From assembly GCA_900766915.1 (NCBI GenBank), contig CAAFXE010000298.1, positions 1 through 20,793 on the forward strand: 20,793 bases of DNA, written 5' to 3'. The position numbers were made by a program, and so were the translations under genes. This stretch comes from Lachnospiraceae bacterium (GTDB lineage Bacteria > Bacillota > Clostridia > Lachnospirales > Lachnospiraceae). Below, in pieces: positions 7,581 through 15,604 of this stretch. The stretch's first letter is position 1, and the number at the start of each line of letters is the position of its first letter. The notes under the pieces are model-generated. The model searched no databases, was not told the origin of the DNA, and saw nothing but the letters and a program-made list of their open reading frames with translations.

Positions 7581-8507
7581 TTAGTGGATCGTGGTTATTG
7601 AGTTCCGATATTGCAAAGGTGTTATGTTACATATTTTTCTGAACTGATTGATAAAATGCGTGGTATTTGGAATCCCAACACAGTTGCCGACTGCATGAAT
7701 CGTCAGGTCTGTCTGAACGAGCAATTCTTTGGACTTATCAATTCGTATTTGAAGAAGATATTTCATCGGAGAGATATGCATATACTCGGAAAAATCGTGA
7801 CAAAGGTGATATTTGTTGACACCAATTCTCTCCTGCAGCATGTCGAGCGTGATGGGCTGTGCATATTCCTCCTCCAAAATTTCCTTACATTTTATTACAT
7901 GGTTGGGAAAGTCTGACCATGCAGGTATATCGTATGCGTATGTAATGTCACAAAAGATATCCCGAAGACATTTCGACAAAAACAAATCGGAGTGCATTCT
8001 GGGATTTTTCAGTAATTGCTGCATTTGTTCGAGAGAAACCATGCACAGTGAGGAGCATTCCTTCTGCAGATAGAACGGATTAGATTCCCCGGAATTTAAA
8101 ATATGCAGGTATGAATAGAGTTCTTTCCCATCAACCAAAAACATTTTCATGCCAAAGGGCACACCGGTTGTCTGAAAGCTAAAACCGCTTTGCGGAGAAA
8201 AGAGAAGCAGAGTGTTTTCCTGTAGGTGATAGGAGACATCATCACAAAAGAACTTTGCACTGCCTTCCATAATGTATATTAGCGTAAAACAGGGTAAGCT
8301 GGTGCAGCCGAAAGATGTCGATACCGCATAGGTAATCTGACCTCCTGCATAAACATATGGAAGTTCTTCATGCTCCGGCATAGACGTATTCACATAAAAA
8401 GGGCTGTTATTATTAGAAAGTGCGGCTGAAAAACTGCTATTTTTTCCATCTGTACTTCGAACGCGAAATAGATTATTTAAATACTGAAGGGAAAAATAAT
8501 TGTCCAT
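7581..8507 (-). CDS. AraC-family transcriptional regulator
   Basis: The 308-residue protein has an N-terminal cupin-type sensor domain (about 25-165; CFTLIYIMEGSAKFF and the LLFSPQSGFSF strand) and a C-terminal AraC/XylS domain with two helix-turn-helices (about 208-305). The first HTH includes LDMLQERIGVNKYHLCHDF; the second includes NTTHFINQFRKICNITPLQYR, the usual family signature. It is transcribed with GH113 and divergently from the binding-protein operon, the normal arrangement for an activator of that operon and of itself. The cupin domain probably binds a manno-oligosaccharide; this is inference. AAAAGGT serves as ribosome site four bases before the start. Confidence 0.93.
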   Translation of the reverse strand: MDNYFSLQYLNNLFRVRSTDGKNSSFSAALSNNNSPFYVNTSMPEHEELPYVYAGGQITYAVSTSFGCTSLPCFTLIYIMEGSAKFFCDDVSYHLQENTLLLFSPQSGFSFQTTGVPFGMKMFLVDGKELYSYLHILNSGESNPFYLQKECSSLCMVSLEQMQQLLKNPRMHSDLFLSKCLRDIFCDITYAYDIPAWSDFPNHVIKCKEILEEEYAQPITLDMLQERIGVNKYHLCHDFSEYMHISPMKYLLQIRIDKSKELLVQTDLTIHAVGNCVGIPNTTHFINQFRKICNITPLQYRNSITTIH

Positions 8508-8542
8508 TTTAGTTACCTTTTAATGTTAATTTTATTTACTTT

Positions 8543-8571
8543 AGTATAACTTAAAAAATACATTTCGGAAA
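8543..8571 (-). promoter_or_regulatory. Candidate promoter for the AraC-GH113 operon
   Basis: Read on the minus strand, TATACT (8548 to 8543) is a good -10 about 36 bases before the AraC start codon. The matching -35 position 17 bp upstream (8571-8566, TTTCCG) is poor, so either activation is needed or the assignment is wrong. Confidence 0.4.
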
Positions 8572-8598
8572 GCTAAAAATACTTTTTTAATTACGCCC

Positions 8599-8635
8599 GC
8601 ATTCATTTTAAGTAAAAATAACCTAAAATGAATGC
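8599..8635. repeat. Perfect 12-bp inverted repeat in the divergent control region
   Basis: GCATTCATTTTA (8599-8610) and TAAAATGAATGC (8624-8635) are perfect inverted arms with a 13-base spacer. It sits roughly midway between the divergent AraC and binding-protein genes. It is a candidate operator for the LacI- or AraC-type regulator; it lacks the T run expected of a terminator. Confidence 0.65.
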
Positions 8636-8671
8636 TAAAAACTAGTAAAAATGTCAAAAATACGGAAAATA

Positions 8672-8699
8672 GCAATATTGCGATATAAAAGGCAATATT
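8672..8699 (+). promoter_or_regulatory. Direct repeat GCAATATT x2, candidate AraC-activator site
   Basis: GCAATATT occurs at 8672-8679 and 8692-8699, 20 bp start to start, i.e. about two helix turns in direct orientation. This is the pattern many AraC-family dimers bind, and the second copy ends five bases before the candidate -35 of the transport operon. Confidence 0.5.
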
Positions 8700-8704
8700 A
8701 AGTG

Positions 8705-8732
8705 ATGACTAAAAACAAACTAAAGATATAAT
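8705..8732 (+). promoter_or_regulatory. Candidate promoter of the mannan transport/phosphorolysis operon
   Basis: A perfect -10 TATAAT (8727-8732) with a weak -35 ATGACT (8705-8710) 16 bp upstream. A weak -35 next to the GCAATATT repeats fits an activator-dependent promoter. The short inverted repeat GTTAC/GTAAC (8741-8756) falls at the predicted transcription start. Confidence 0.55.
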
Positions 8733-8782
8733 TAAATTAAGTTACAAAAAGGTAACGCACATAAATTTAAGGAGGAAAAGAA

Positions 8783-10195
8783 ATGAAACTGAAAAAGTTA
8801 GTAGCTCCTGCACTGATAGGAGCAATGGTGTTTTCCATGGTAGGTTGTGGGGGGAACACTGAGACAAGCACTGAGACAAGCACTGAGACAAGCACAACAG
8901 TAGGTGAGAGTACGGAGGGAATTATCTCGTACACAGATCTTGATCTTGATACCGATTGCAAGGATCTGGTAGCAAGTATTTCATTCTCAAGTAACCGTAC
9001 TGACCTTGATGCAGCTGATTACCCCGGAAAGAACTGGGAATCATATCTTGCGGATTTCAATGCATTGTATCCGAACATCGAGGTAACAATCAACACCATT
9101 ACAGATTATGACAAGACTGTTCAGACACAGTTGCAGTCAGGCGAGTATGACAGCGTTGTATGTATTCCGACCATGGATAAGGCAGATATGCCGTACTACT
9201 TCGTATCATATGGCGATTACGACACAATTTCACAGACCATCAATTATGCAGACAACTCAGCATATGAGAAGCAGGTATATGGAATTCCTTCTACCTGCAA
9301 TGCCGGTGGTATTGTCTACAACAAGAAAGTGTTTGAGGAGGCAGGTATTACAGAGCTGCCGAAGACTCCAAGCGAGTTCATTGATGCATTAAAGCTGATC
9401 AAAGAGAATACAGATGCAATTCCTCTTTACACAAATTATGCAGCTGGTTGGGCATTGAGCGGACAGTGGGATGCTTACATCGGACTTCCGGCAACAGGTG
9501 ATACTGAATACATGAACCGCAAATTGGCTCGTACAAAGGATCCGTTCCAGAACTATGGAGATGACACTCATGCATACGCAGTTTATAAGATTCTTTATGA
9601 TGCAGTTGCAGAAGGCTTAACCGAAGATGACTACACAACAACTGACTGGGAAGGTTCTAAGCCGAAGATGAACAATGGAGAAATCGGATGCATGGTTCTT
9701 GGTTCATGGGCACTTCCTCAGATGAAGCAGGCTGGCGAGAACGCAGATGATGTAGGATATATGCCGTTCCCGATTACTGTAAATGGAAAGCAGTATGCAG
9801 CTGCCTCTGCAGATAGAGGATATGGTATCAATGTTAACCTTGATGACGATGAGATGCAGGCTGCAATTATCTTCGTTAAGTGGCTTGTTGAGAGATCCGG
9901 TTATGCATACAACGAGTATTCACTTCCGGTTGTAAAGGGTGCTGAGACACAGTTGTCATTTGAGAATGTTGAACTTCTTCAGGATGACCCTGCATTAGAG
10001 GGCGAGGAGGATCTTCTGAACCTGTTAAATGGTGATTCCGAGGTTAATATTAACCAGGATGGCGATGGTGTAAGACTTCAGAGAGTTATTGAGGCTGCAG
10101 CAAGCGGCAGCGAGAACTATGATGACATCGTGGCTGAGTGGAATCAGGCATGGAGTGACGCACAGGAAACAGAAGGCGTTGAAGTTACCGAATAA
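8783..10195 (+). CDS. ABC transporter sugar-binding lipoprotein (manno-oligosaccharide type)
   Basis: The 470-residue protein is an extracellular solute-binding protein of the MalE-like family 1, anchored to the outer face of the membrane. Residues 1-21 are a lipoprotein signal peptide with lipobox MVGC and lipidated Cys22. A low-complexity linker of threefold ETST follows (residues 26-37), then the two-lobed binding domain: WESYLADFNALYPNIEVTI, YGIPSTCNAGGIVYNKKVFEEAG, and PVNG-type hinge segments near PFPITVNGKQYAA. A strong AAGGAGG lies upstream of the start. It leads an operon with two permeases and mannan-processing enzymes, so the ligand is most likely acetylated or galactosylated manno-oligosaccharide; specificity is inferred from context. 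A hairpin separates it from the permease genes, allowing higher expression of the binding protein. Confidence 0.92.
   Translation: MKLKKLVAPALIGAMVFSMVGCGGNTETSTETSTETSTTVGESTEGIISYTDLDLDTDCKDLVASISFSSNRTDLDAADYPGKNWESYLADFNALYPNIEVTINTITDYDKTVQTQLQSGEYDSVVCIPTMDKADMPYYFVSYGDYDTISQTINYADNSAYEKQVYGIPSTCNAGGIVYNKKVFEEAGITELPKTPSEFIDALKLIKENTDAIPLYTNYAAGWALSGQWDAYIGLPATGDTEYMNRKLARTKDPFQNYGDDTHAYAVYKILYDAVAEGLTEDDYTTTDWEGSKPKMNNGEIGCMVLGSWALPQMKQAGENADDVGYMPFPITVNGKQYAAASADRGYGINVNLDDDEMQAAIIFVKWLVERSGYAYNEYSLPVVKGAETQLSFENVELLQDDPALEGEEDLLNLLNGDSEVNINQDGDGVRLQRVIEAAASGSENYDDIVAEWNQAWSDAQETEGVEVTE
8858..8893 (+). repeat. Tandem 12-bp repeat (three copies) in the lipoprotein linker
   Basis: ACTGAGACAAGC is repeated exactly three times at 8858-8869, 8870-8881 and 8882-8893, encoding repeated TETS units between the lipid anchor and the sugar-binding domain. 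Because the unit is 12 bp, copy-number change keeps the reading frame. Confidence 0.9.
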
Positions 10196-10226
10196 TTACA
10201 GCATGTGTATGAACACTTACAATTTG

Positions 10227-10252
10227 TTGGGCCAGGATTTTTCCTGGCCCAA
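10227..10252 (+). terminator. Hairpin between binding-protein and permease genes (attenuator or mRNA-stabiliser)
   Basis: TTGGGCCAGGA (10227-10237) and TCCTGGCCCAA (10242-10252) form a perfect 11-bp stem with a TTTT loop. No T tract follows, so it more likely caps the binding-protein mRNA or partly attenuates than fully terminates. It ends about 14 bases before the permease ribosome site. Confidence 0.7.
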
Positions 10253-10278
10253 TGTATCAATAAATGGAGGGAAAAATT

Positions 10279-11292
10279 ATGACGACTGCTGAAAAGAAAT
10301 CATTTAACTTGGTTAAATGGGCGAAGAGCAGAAAAGGTCAGCAGGCAATAATCTGTTTAGCATTTACTGTTATACCGTTGCTGTTACTATTTTTGTTTAC
10401 ATATTTTCCGTTTGGGAAAATGGTTCAGTTTAGTTTTTATAAAATGAAATATACAACACCTGTTTCACGGAGAGTGTTTGTAGGATTACAGAATTATATC
10501 GACGTTTTTCAACGTGATGATTGCTTTGGAGCATTAAAGCTTAGTTTGTATTATATTGCCGGAGCACTGATACAGCTGGTGCTGGCTTTATTCCTTGCAA
10601 CAATATTAAGTTTCAAGGTAAAGGGTGGCAATATTTATAAGGGATTTTTGTTTTTTCCATATTTGATTAGCGGTATCGCGATCGGTTTTATTTTTAAGTT
10701 CTTTTACACCAGAGGTTTCGTTCTTGACACGATTCTTCAGTGGTGCGGTTTTGAATTAGAAAATCTTCCATATTGGCTAAAAGATACCAGGGTAAATAAC
10801 TGGTCATTGGTAGCGACTTCTGTCTGGAGATATATGGGGCAGATGATGGTTCTGTTCATCGGAGCAATTATGTCTGTGGACGGAGAATTGTATGAAGCTG
10901 CCAACCTGGATGGTGCAAATAAATTACAGCAATTTAAACACATTATTTTGCCAAGCATTAAGACTATTGTAACACTCAACATTATTCTTTCAATCACAGG
11001 ATCTTTGAGTGCTTTTGAACCGCCATATGTTATTACAAAGGGTGGAAACGGAACCGGAACGTATTTTGTAATTATGAATAATATTGCACATAGCTCACAG
11101 AAGGTTGGTCTGGCATCCGCCATGGCAGTCGTTCTCCTTGTTATCATTTTGATTTGTGCACTGTTACAGAAGCTGTTCTTTAAGTACGTTTTCCGCGATG
11201 CGGATTCGGAAGATGAATCATATAAGGCGAAGAAACAACGCATTAAGGCAGAGAAGCGCGCAAAACTTGCAATGAAAGAAGGAGGTAAATAA
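10279..11292 (+). CDS. ABC transporter permease 1 (MalF/UgpA-like)
   Basis: Inner-membrane subunit of the oligosaccharide importer, about 337 residues, with six predicted membrane segments (the first around the AIICLAFTVIPLLLLFLFTY stretch). The cytoplasmic EAA loop that docks the ATPase is at 206-226 (EAANLDGANKLQQFKHIILP, with the conserved Gly212). I prefer the ATG at 10279 because GGAGGG (10266-10271) sits at the right distance; the upstream in-frame ATG at 10264 overlaps that site. The C-terminal tail (after KYVFRD) is long, highly charged and rich in Lys and Glu. It ends one base before permease 2. No ATP-binding subunit is encoded nearby; Firmicute systems of this class usually share an MsmK-like ATPase. 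Confidence 0.93.
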   Translation: MTTAEKKSFNLVKWAKSRKGQQAIICLAFTVIPLLLLFLFTYFPFGKMVQFSFYKMKYTTPVSRRVFVGLQNYIDVFQRDDCFGALKLSLYYIAGALIQLVLALFLATILSFKVKGGNIYKGFLFFPYLISGIAIGFIFKFFYTRGFVLDTILQWCGFELENLPYWLKDTRVNNWSLVATSVWRYMGQMMVLFIGAIMSVDGELYEAANLDGANKLQQFKHIILPSIKTIVTLNIILSITGSLSAFEPPYVITKGGNGTGTYFVIMNNIAHSSQKVGLASAMAVVLLVIILICALLQKLFFKYVFRDADSEDESYKAKKQRIKAEKRAKLAMKEGGK

Positions 11293-11293
11293 C

Positions 11294-12160
11294 ATGGCTG
11301 TTTATACAGGAAAATCCGGCAAATCATTTTCGGTTGGTGCTGCAGTCTGGAACGTACTTAAGTATGTAATCCTCATATTCTTTTCCTTGGTTGCGGTAAT
11401 ACCAATTGTTACTTGTGTAATTACGGCATTTAAGACAAAAGAGGAATATCAGTCGACAAATGTTATGACACTTCCCGAAAGCTTTTTCAATTTTGATAAT
11501 TTTATTAAGGCATTTACAGCGGCGGACATGGGAACGGCATTTATTAATTCCGTCATAGTAATGGTTTGCGTATTGATTGTTTCGGTTATCATCGGAACCC
11601 AGCTTGCGTATGTACTGAATCGTTTCAAATTCCCGGGAAATGGACTTATCCGCGCATTGTTTATGATAGCGTCCCTGTTGCCGGCAGTTGCAATGCAGGT
11701 GACCGTATTTGATATCATGAGCCGTTTGAACTTGGTAAACCATTTATATGGATACATTATTATGAGTTGCGGAACAGATGTCATTTCAATCTATATTTTT
11801 ATTCAGTTTATGGAAAATATTTCCGTTTCACTGGATGAATCTGCAATTGTGGATGGAGCTTCCTATTGGACAATTTACTGGAAGATTATTCTTCCGTTGC
11901 TTAAACCGGCAATTGTAACGGCATGCATACTGAAAGGCGTTGGAATTTACAATGAGTACTACGCGGCGAGCTTATACCTGATCGATAAGAAGATTCGTAC
12001 GATGGCTATTTCCCTCTACACTTTTGTCGGGCCGATGGGAAGCCAGTACAACTTGATTTGTGCCGGCGTTATCATTTCGCTCCTTCCGGCTTTGATTGTG
12101 TTTATTCTATGCCAGAAACAAATCTATAGTGGTATTACTGCCGGTGCAGTGAAAGGATAA
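11294..12160 (+). CDS. ABC transporter permease 2 (MalG/UgpE-like)
   Basis: Second membrane subunit of the importer, 288 residues, six predicted membrane segments (first around ILIFFSLVAVIPIVTCVITA, where the family signature follows). The EAA loop reads ESAIVDGASYWTIYWKIILP (182-201, Gly188), with Ser replacing the first Ala, as is often seen in MalG-type subunits. GGAGG (in the last codons of permease 1) is the ribosome site, so translation is coupled. The next gene, the epimerase, starts six bases after its stop with its AAAGGAT site in the 3' end of this gene. Together with permease 1 and the lipoprotein it forms the import channel for manno-oligosaccharides. Confidence 0.93.
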   Translation: MAVYTGKSGKSFSVGAAVWNVLKYVILIFFSLVAVIPIVTCVITAFKTKEEYQSTNVMTLPESFFNFDNFIKAFTAADMGTAFINSVIVMVCVLIVSVIIGTQLAYVLNRFKFPGNGLIRALFMIASLLPAVAMQVTVFDIMSRLNLVNHLYGYIIMSCGTDVISIYIFIQFMENISVSLDESAIVDGASYWTIYWKIILPLLKPAIVTACILKGVGIYNEYYAASLYLIDKKIRTMAISLYTFVGPMGSQYNLICAGVIISLLPALIVFILCQKQIYSGITAGAVKG

Positions 12161-12166
12161 TAACGA

Positions 12167-13342
12167 ATGTTTGAACTAGAAATCCGAAATCATTTAGAGA
12201 CGGGAATCATTCCTTTTTGGAAAACCTTGCGGGATGATACGTATGGCGGCTACTATGGCTGGCTTGGGTATGATCTTGCGCTTGATAAAAAAGCAGAAAA
12301 AGGATGCATTCTTAATAGTAGAATTACGTGGTTTTTTTCAAGTGCATATTTGACGCTTGGGGATAAAAGTCTCTTGGACGAAGCGAGACATGGATATGAG
12401 TTCTTAAAAAACTTTTGCATAGATCAAAAATATGGCGGTATTTTTTGGTCACTTAATTACGATGGAACACCTAAGGATACCACAAAACATACATATAATC
12501 AGGCGTTTGCCATCTATGCTCTTTCCGCGTACTACGAGGCAGCAAGGGAGAAAGAAGCGCTTGACCTTGCAAAAGAATTGTTTGAGCTGATTGAAGAAAA
12601 ATGTACAGATAGCGAAGGCTATCTGGAGGCTTTTACGAGAGAGTTTCTTCCGGAATCCAATGAAAAGCTTTCGGAGAACGGGGTAATGGCTACAAGAACC
12701 ATGAATACCTTGCTCCATGTTCTGGAAGCATACACGCAGTTGTATAAGGTGTCTAAGGATGAGCGGGTGCGAGAGAAGCTGATCAGGATTATAGATATCT
12801 TTGAAAAGAAGGTATACAATCCGGTGCTTCAGAGACAGGAAGTATTTTTTGACGAATCCTATCATAGCATTATAGACCTCTATTCTTACGGACATGACAT
12901 TGAGACGGCTTGGTTGATGGATCTCACACTTGATGTCATTGATGATGCGAAGCTTACTGAGAGAATATCAAAGATTACTCGTGCAATGACACAGCGCGTT
13001 TATGAGGTCGCTTTTGATGGACGTTCTCTTGCCAATGAGTGTGAGAGAGGGAAGGTCAACGAGCATCGTGTTTGGTGGATTCAGGCAGAAAATATAGTGG
13101 GTCTTATCAATGGATATGAGAAGAATCCGCAAAAAGTAGAATATTTGGAAGCGGCAAAGGCTCAGTGGGAATTTATCAAGGATTATGTCATTGATAAGAG
13201 AGCCGGGTCGGAATGGTATTGGGAGGTCTCCAAAGAAGGCGTTCCATATGAGGGGCGACCAATTGTGGAACCTTGGAAATGTCCATATCACAACGGAAGA
13301 ATGTGTATGGAAGTGATTAAGAGAATGAAAGGAGCTGATTGA
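12167..13342 (+). CDS. AGE-family 2-epimerase (mannobiose/cellobiose 2-epimerase)
   Basis: The 391-residue protein is an (alpha/alpha)6-barrel of the N-acylglucosamine/cellobiose 2-epimerase superfamily. It inverts C2 of the reducing-end sugar: beta-1,4-mannobiose becomes mannosyl-glucose, the substrate of the GH130_1 enzyme encoded next. Key residues of characterised epimerases are visible: Arg52 (RITWFFS), His184 (NTLLHVLEAY), His243 (YSYGHDIETAW) and His375 (CPYHNGRM), with W-rich segments (RVWWIQAE, WYWEV) lining the pocket. The ordering epimerase-GH130_1-GH130_2 is the hallmark of the mannobiose phosphorolysis route first described in Bacteroides fragilis and Ruminococcus albus. Its TGA stop is two bases before the most likely start of the GH130_1 gene. 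It lacks a signal peptide. Confidence 0.93.
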   Translation: MFELEIRNHLETGIIPFWKTLRDDTYGGYYGWLGYDLALDKKAEKGCILNSRITWFFSSAYLTLGDKSLLDEARHGYEFLKNFCIDQKYGGIFWSLNYDGTPKDTTKHTYNQAFAIYALSAYYEAAREKEALDLAKELFELIEEKCTDSEGYLEAFTREFLPESNEKLSENGVMATRTMNTLLHVLEAYTQLYKVSKDERVREKLIRIIDIFEKKVYNPVLQRQEVFFDESYHSIIDLYSYGHDIETAWLMDLTLDVIDDAKLTERISKITRAMTQRVYEVAFDGRSLANECERGKVNEHRVWWIQAENIVGLINGYEKNPQKVEYLEAAKAQWEFIKDYVIDKRAGSEWYWEVSKEGVPYEGRPIVEPWKCPYHNGRMCMEVIKRMKGAD

Positions 13343-13344
13343 TT

Positions 13345-14517
13345 GTGCTTCATGAAAAATATTATGTAGAGAAGGCAAAGCAAGAGGCGCTGTTAGCAAG
13401 AAAAAATGTAAAATCTGATTTTTACAATGGTGTGTTTGAACGCTATGCGTATCCAATTCTTACAAGAGAACATATTCCCCTTACATGGAGATATGATTTG
13501 AGTGTGGACGATAACCCGTATTTTATGGAGAGACTTGGCATTAATGCGGTTATGAACTCCGGAGCAATCTATCTAAATGGAAAGTACTATCTGGTTGTGC
13601 GCATTGAGGGAAATGACCGCAAATCCTTCTTTGGAGTCGCAGAGAGCGACAACGGCGTGGATGGCTTTCGTTTTTGGGATTATCCGATTTTATTGGATGA
13701 TGTTTGCCCGGAAGAAACCAATGTCTATGATATGCGCCTGACACAACATGAGGACGGTTATATTTATGGGGTGTTTTGCTCAGAAAGCAAGGATACATCG
13801 GTAAATGACCTGTCAGCAGCCGTTGCGGCGGCCGGAATTGTCCGCACCAAGGATTTAAAGACCTGGGAAAGGCTTGATAATCTTACAACTCTTCGTTCTC
13901 CTCAACAGAGAAATGTCGTACTTCATCCGGAATTTATTGACGGGAAGTATGCTTTCTATACACGTCCGATGGATGATTTTATCGAGACGGGTAGCGGTGG
14001 CGGAATTGGTTTTGGGCTTTGCGAGGATATTACACATGCTGTTATTGATGAAGAAAAAATGACGAGTCTTCGCAAGTACCACACGATCACTGAAGCCAAA
14101 AATGGAGCCGGAGCTCCACCAATCAAGACAGAAAGAGGCTGGATTCACATCGCTCATGGTGTGCGCAATACCGCTGCGGGTCTTCGCTATGTAATATATG
14201 CATTTGCCACAGACCTCGCAGAGCCCTCCAAGGTTATTGCGGAACCATCCGGGCTTTTGATTGGACCGCGTGGACAGGAACGAGTTGGCGATGTGTCCAA
14301 TGTTGTATTCACAAATGGGGCTATTGTCAACGAAAAGAATGAAGTATTTATTTACTACGCTTCCTCTGATACAAGGATGCATGTGGCTACAACAACGCTG
14401 GATCGGTTAACGGATTATGTGTTCAATACTCCGAGCGATCCGGGAAGATCAGTGGAGTGCGTGGCACAAAGATGTGAATTGATTAAGAAAAATTTGGGAA
14501 TTTTAGAACAACAGTAA
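13345..14517 (+). CDS. 4-O-beta-D-mannosyl-D-glucose phosphorylase, GH130 subfamily 1
   Basis: Phosphorolyses mannosyl-beta-1,4-glucose to alpha-mannose-1-phosphate and glucose, saving one ATP per sugar. The five-bladed beta-propeller of about 390 residues matches GH130_1 enzymes: RYDLSVDDNPYFMERLGINAV near the N terminus, the expected catalytic Asp in NVYDMRLTQHEDG (Asp129 counted from GTG), ARTRP-like YTRPMDDF, and EAKNGAGAPPIKTERGW with the phosphate- and sugar-binding loop. I favour the GTG start at 13345, ten bases after AAGGAG; a TTG at 13339 overlapping the epimerase stop is possible. It lies between the enzyme making its substrate (epimerase) and the GH130_2 phosphorylase. No odd substitutions were seen. 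Confidence 0.93.
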   Translation: MLHEKYYVEKAKQEALLARKNVKSDFYNGVFERYAYPILTREHIPLTWRYDLSVDDNPYFMERLGINAVMNSGAIYLNGKYYLVVRIEGNDRKSFFGVAESDNGVDGFRFWDYPILLDDVCPEETNVYDMRLTQHEDGYIYGVFCSESKDTSVNDLSAAVAAAGIVRTKDLKTWERLDNLTTLRSPQQRNVVLHPEFIDGKYAFYTRPMDDFIETGSGGGIGFGLCEDITHAVIDEEKMTSLRKYHTITEAKNGAGAPPIKTERGWIHIAHGVRNTAAGLRYVIYAFATDLAEPSKVIAEPSGLLIGPRGQERVGDVSNVVFTNGAIVNEKNEVFIYYASSDTRMHVATTTLDRLTDYVFNTPSDPGRSVECVAQRCELIKKNLGILEQQ

Positions 14518-14534
14518 AAGGAGAAATATTTCAT

Positions 14535-15557
14535 ATGAGTAAATATCAAATTTTTAGCCCTGAAGTACCCAATATTCCATGGCAGGAGAGACCGGATAAT
14601 TTGGTGGATCAGCCAATTTGGAGATATCGAGAGAATCCGATTATCGGACGCAATCCGGTAAAAGGGGTTGCCAGAATCTTTAATAGTGCAGTGGTTCCCT
14701 ACGAAGATGCATTTATCGGAGTGTTCCGCGGGGAGCAGATTAATGGTGTTCCGTATATTTACTTGGGAAGAAGCAAAGATGCGATTCACTGGGAATTTGA
14801 TGAAAATAAGATTAACTTTGTTGACGAAAACGGAAATGACTTTATGCCGAAGTATGCGTATGATCCTCGTTTGGTAAAGGTGGAGGATACATATTATATC
14901 ATTTGGTGCCAGGACTTTTATGGGGCAGCGATTGGCATGGCGAAGACAACCGATTTCAAGACTTTTGTAAGAATTGAGAATCCCTTCCTTCCGTTTAATC
15001 GCAATGCAGTTTTGTTCCCGAGAAAGATTAACGGTAACTTCATGTTGCTGTCACGTCCTTCTGACAGTGGGCATACACCATTTGGCGATATTTTTATCAG
15101 TGAGAGCCCGGACCTTGTTTACTGGGGAAAACATCGCCATGTGATGGGCAAAGGAAATGAGTGGTGGGAGTCACTCAAGATCGGTGGAGGTGCAGCGCCG
15201 ATTGAAACCTCTGAAGGTTGGTTATTATTCTATCACGGGGTAAGTGGAACCTGCAACGGATATGTATACTCAATCGGTGGCGCAATTCTTGATATCGACA
15301 ATCCTTCCATCGTGAAGTACCGTTGCGAGAATTTCCTTCTCACTCCGGAAGAGTGGTATGAAGAGCGGGGATTTGTACCGAATGTATGTTTCCCGTGTGC
15401 AACCATTCATGATTCCAAAACCGGTAGAATTGCTATTTACTATGGAGCTGCGGACAGCTACGTAGGGCTTGCATTTACAGAGGTTGATGATGTGATTGAT
15501 TACATCAAAGTTCACAGTGTAGTAACAGAGACGGACACTGAAATAGGCCGTAGATAA
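14535..15557 (+). CDS. Beta-1,4-mannooligosaccharide phosphorylase, GH130 subfamily 2
   Basis: The 340-residue beta-propeller phosphorylase removes the non-reducing-end mannose of manno-oligosaccharides as mannose-1-phosphate. Diagnostic features are WRYRENPIIGRNP at the N terminus, VFRGEQINGVPYIYLGRS, the catalytic Asp110 in YAYDPRLVKVEDTYYI, LLSRPSDSGHTPFGDIF, and KIGGGAAPIETSEGWLLFYHGV, all of the GH130_2 type and shorter than GH130_1. AAAAGGAGAAAT begins at the end of the preceding gene and serves as ribosome site. It differs from its neighbour in length and N-terminal motif, so the pair is not a recent duplication. In the pathway it shortens longer chains until mannobiose reaches the epimerase. 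Confidence 0.93.
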   Translation: MSKYQIFSPEVPNIPWQERPDNLVDQPIWRYRENPIIGRNPVKGVARIFNSAVVPYEDAFIGVFRGEQINGVPYIYLGRSKDAIHWEFDENKINFVDENGNDFMPKYAYDPRLVKVEDTYYIIWCQDFYGAAIGMAKTTDFKTFVRIENPFLPFNRNAVLFPRKINGNFMLLSRPSDSGHTPFGDIFISESPDLVYWGKHRHVMGKGNEWWESLKIGGGAAPIETSEGWLLFYHGVSGTCNGYVYSIGGAILDIDNPSIVKYRCENFLLTPEEWYEERGFVPNVCFPCATIHDSKTGRIAIYYGAADSYVGLAFTEVDDVIDYIKVHSVVTETDTEIGRR

Positions 15558-15604
15558 AACAGCATTTCTGTGGAACGCCATTCACAATTCCATGATGAGG
15601 AACT

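Noticed and set aside
10737..11327. Minus-strand open frame opposite permease 1
   Set aside because: Antisense shadow of a membrane-protein gene; no ribosome site or recognisable domain.
13339..14517. TTG start at 13339 for the GH130_1 gene
   Set aside because: Only four bases from AAGGAG and overlapping the epimerase stop; GTG at 13345 has better spacing. It cannot be excluded fully.
13345..15557. The two GH130 genes as a recent tandem duplication
   Set aside because: They belong to different subfamilies with different N-terminal motifs and lengths and are clearly old paralogues.
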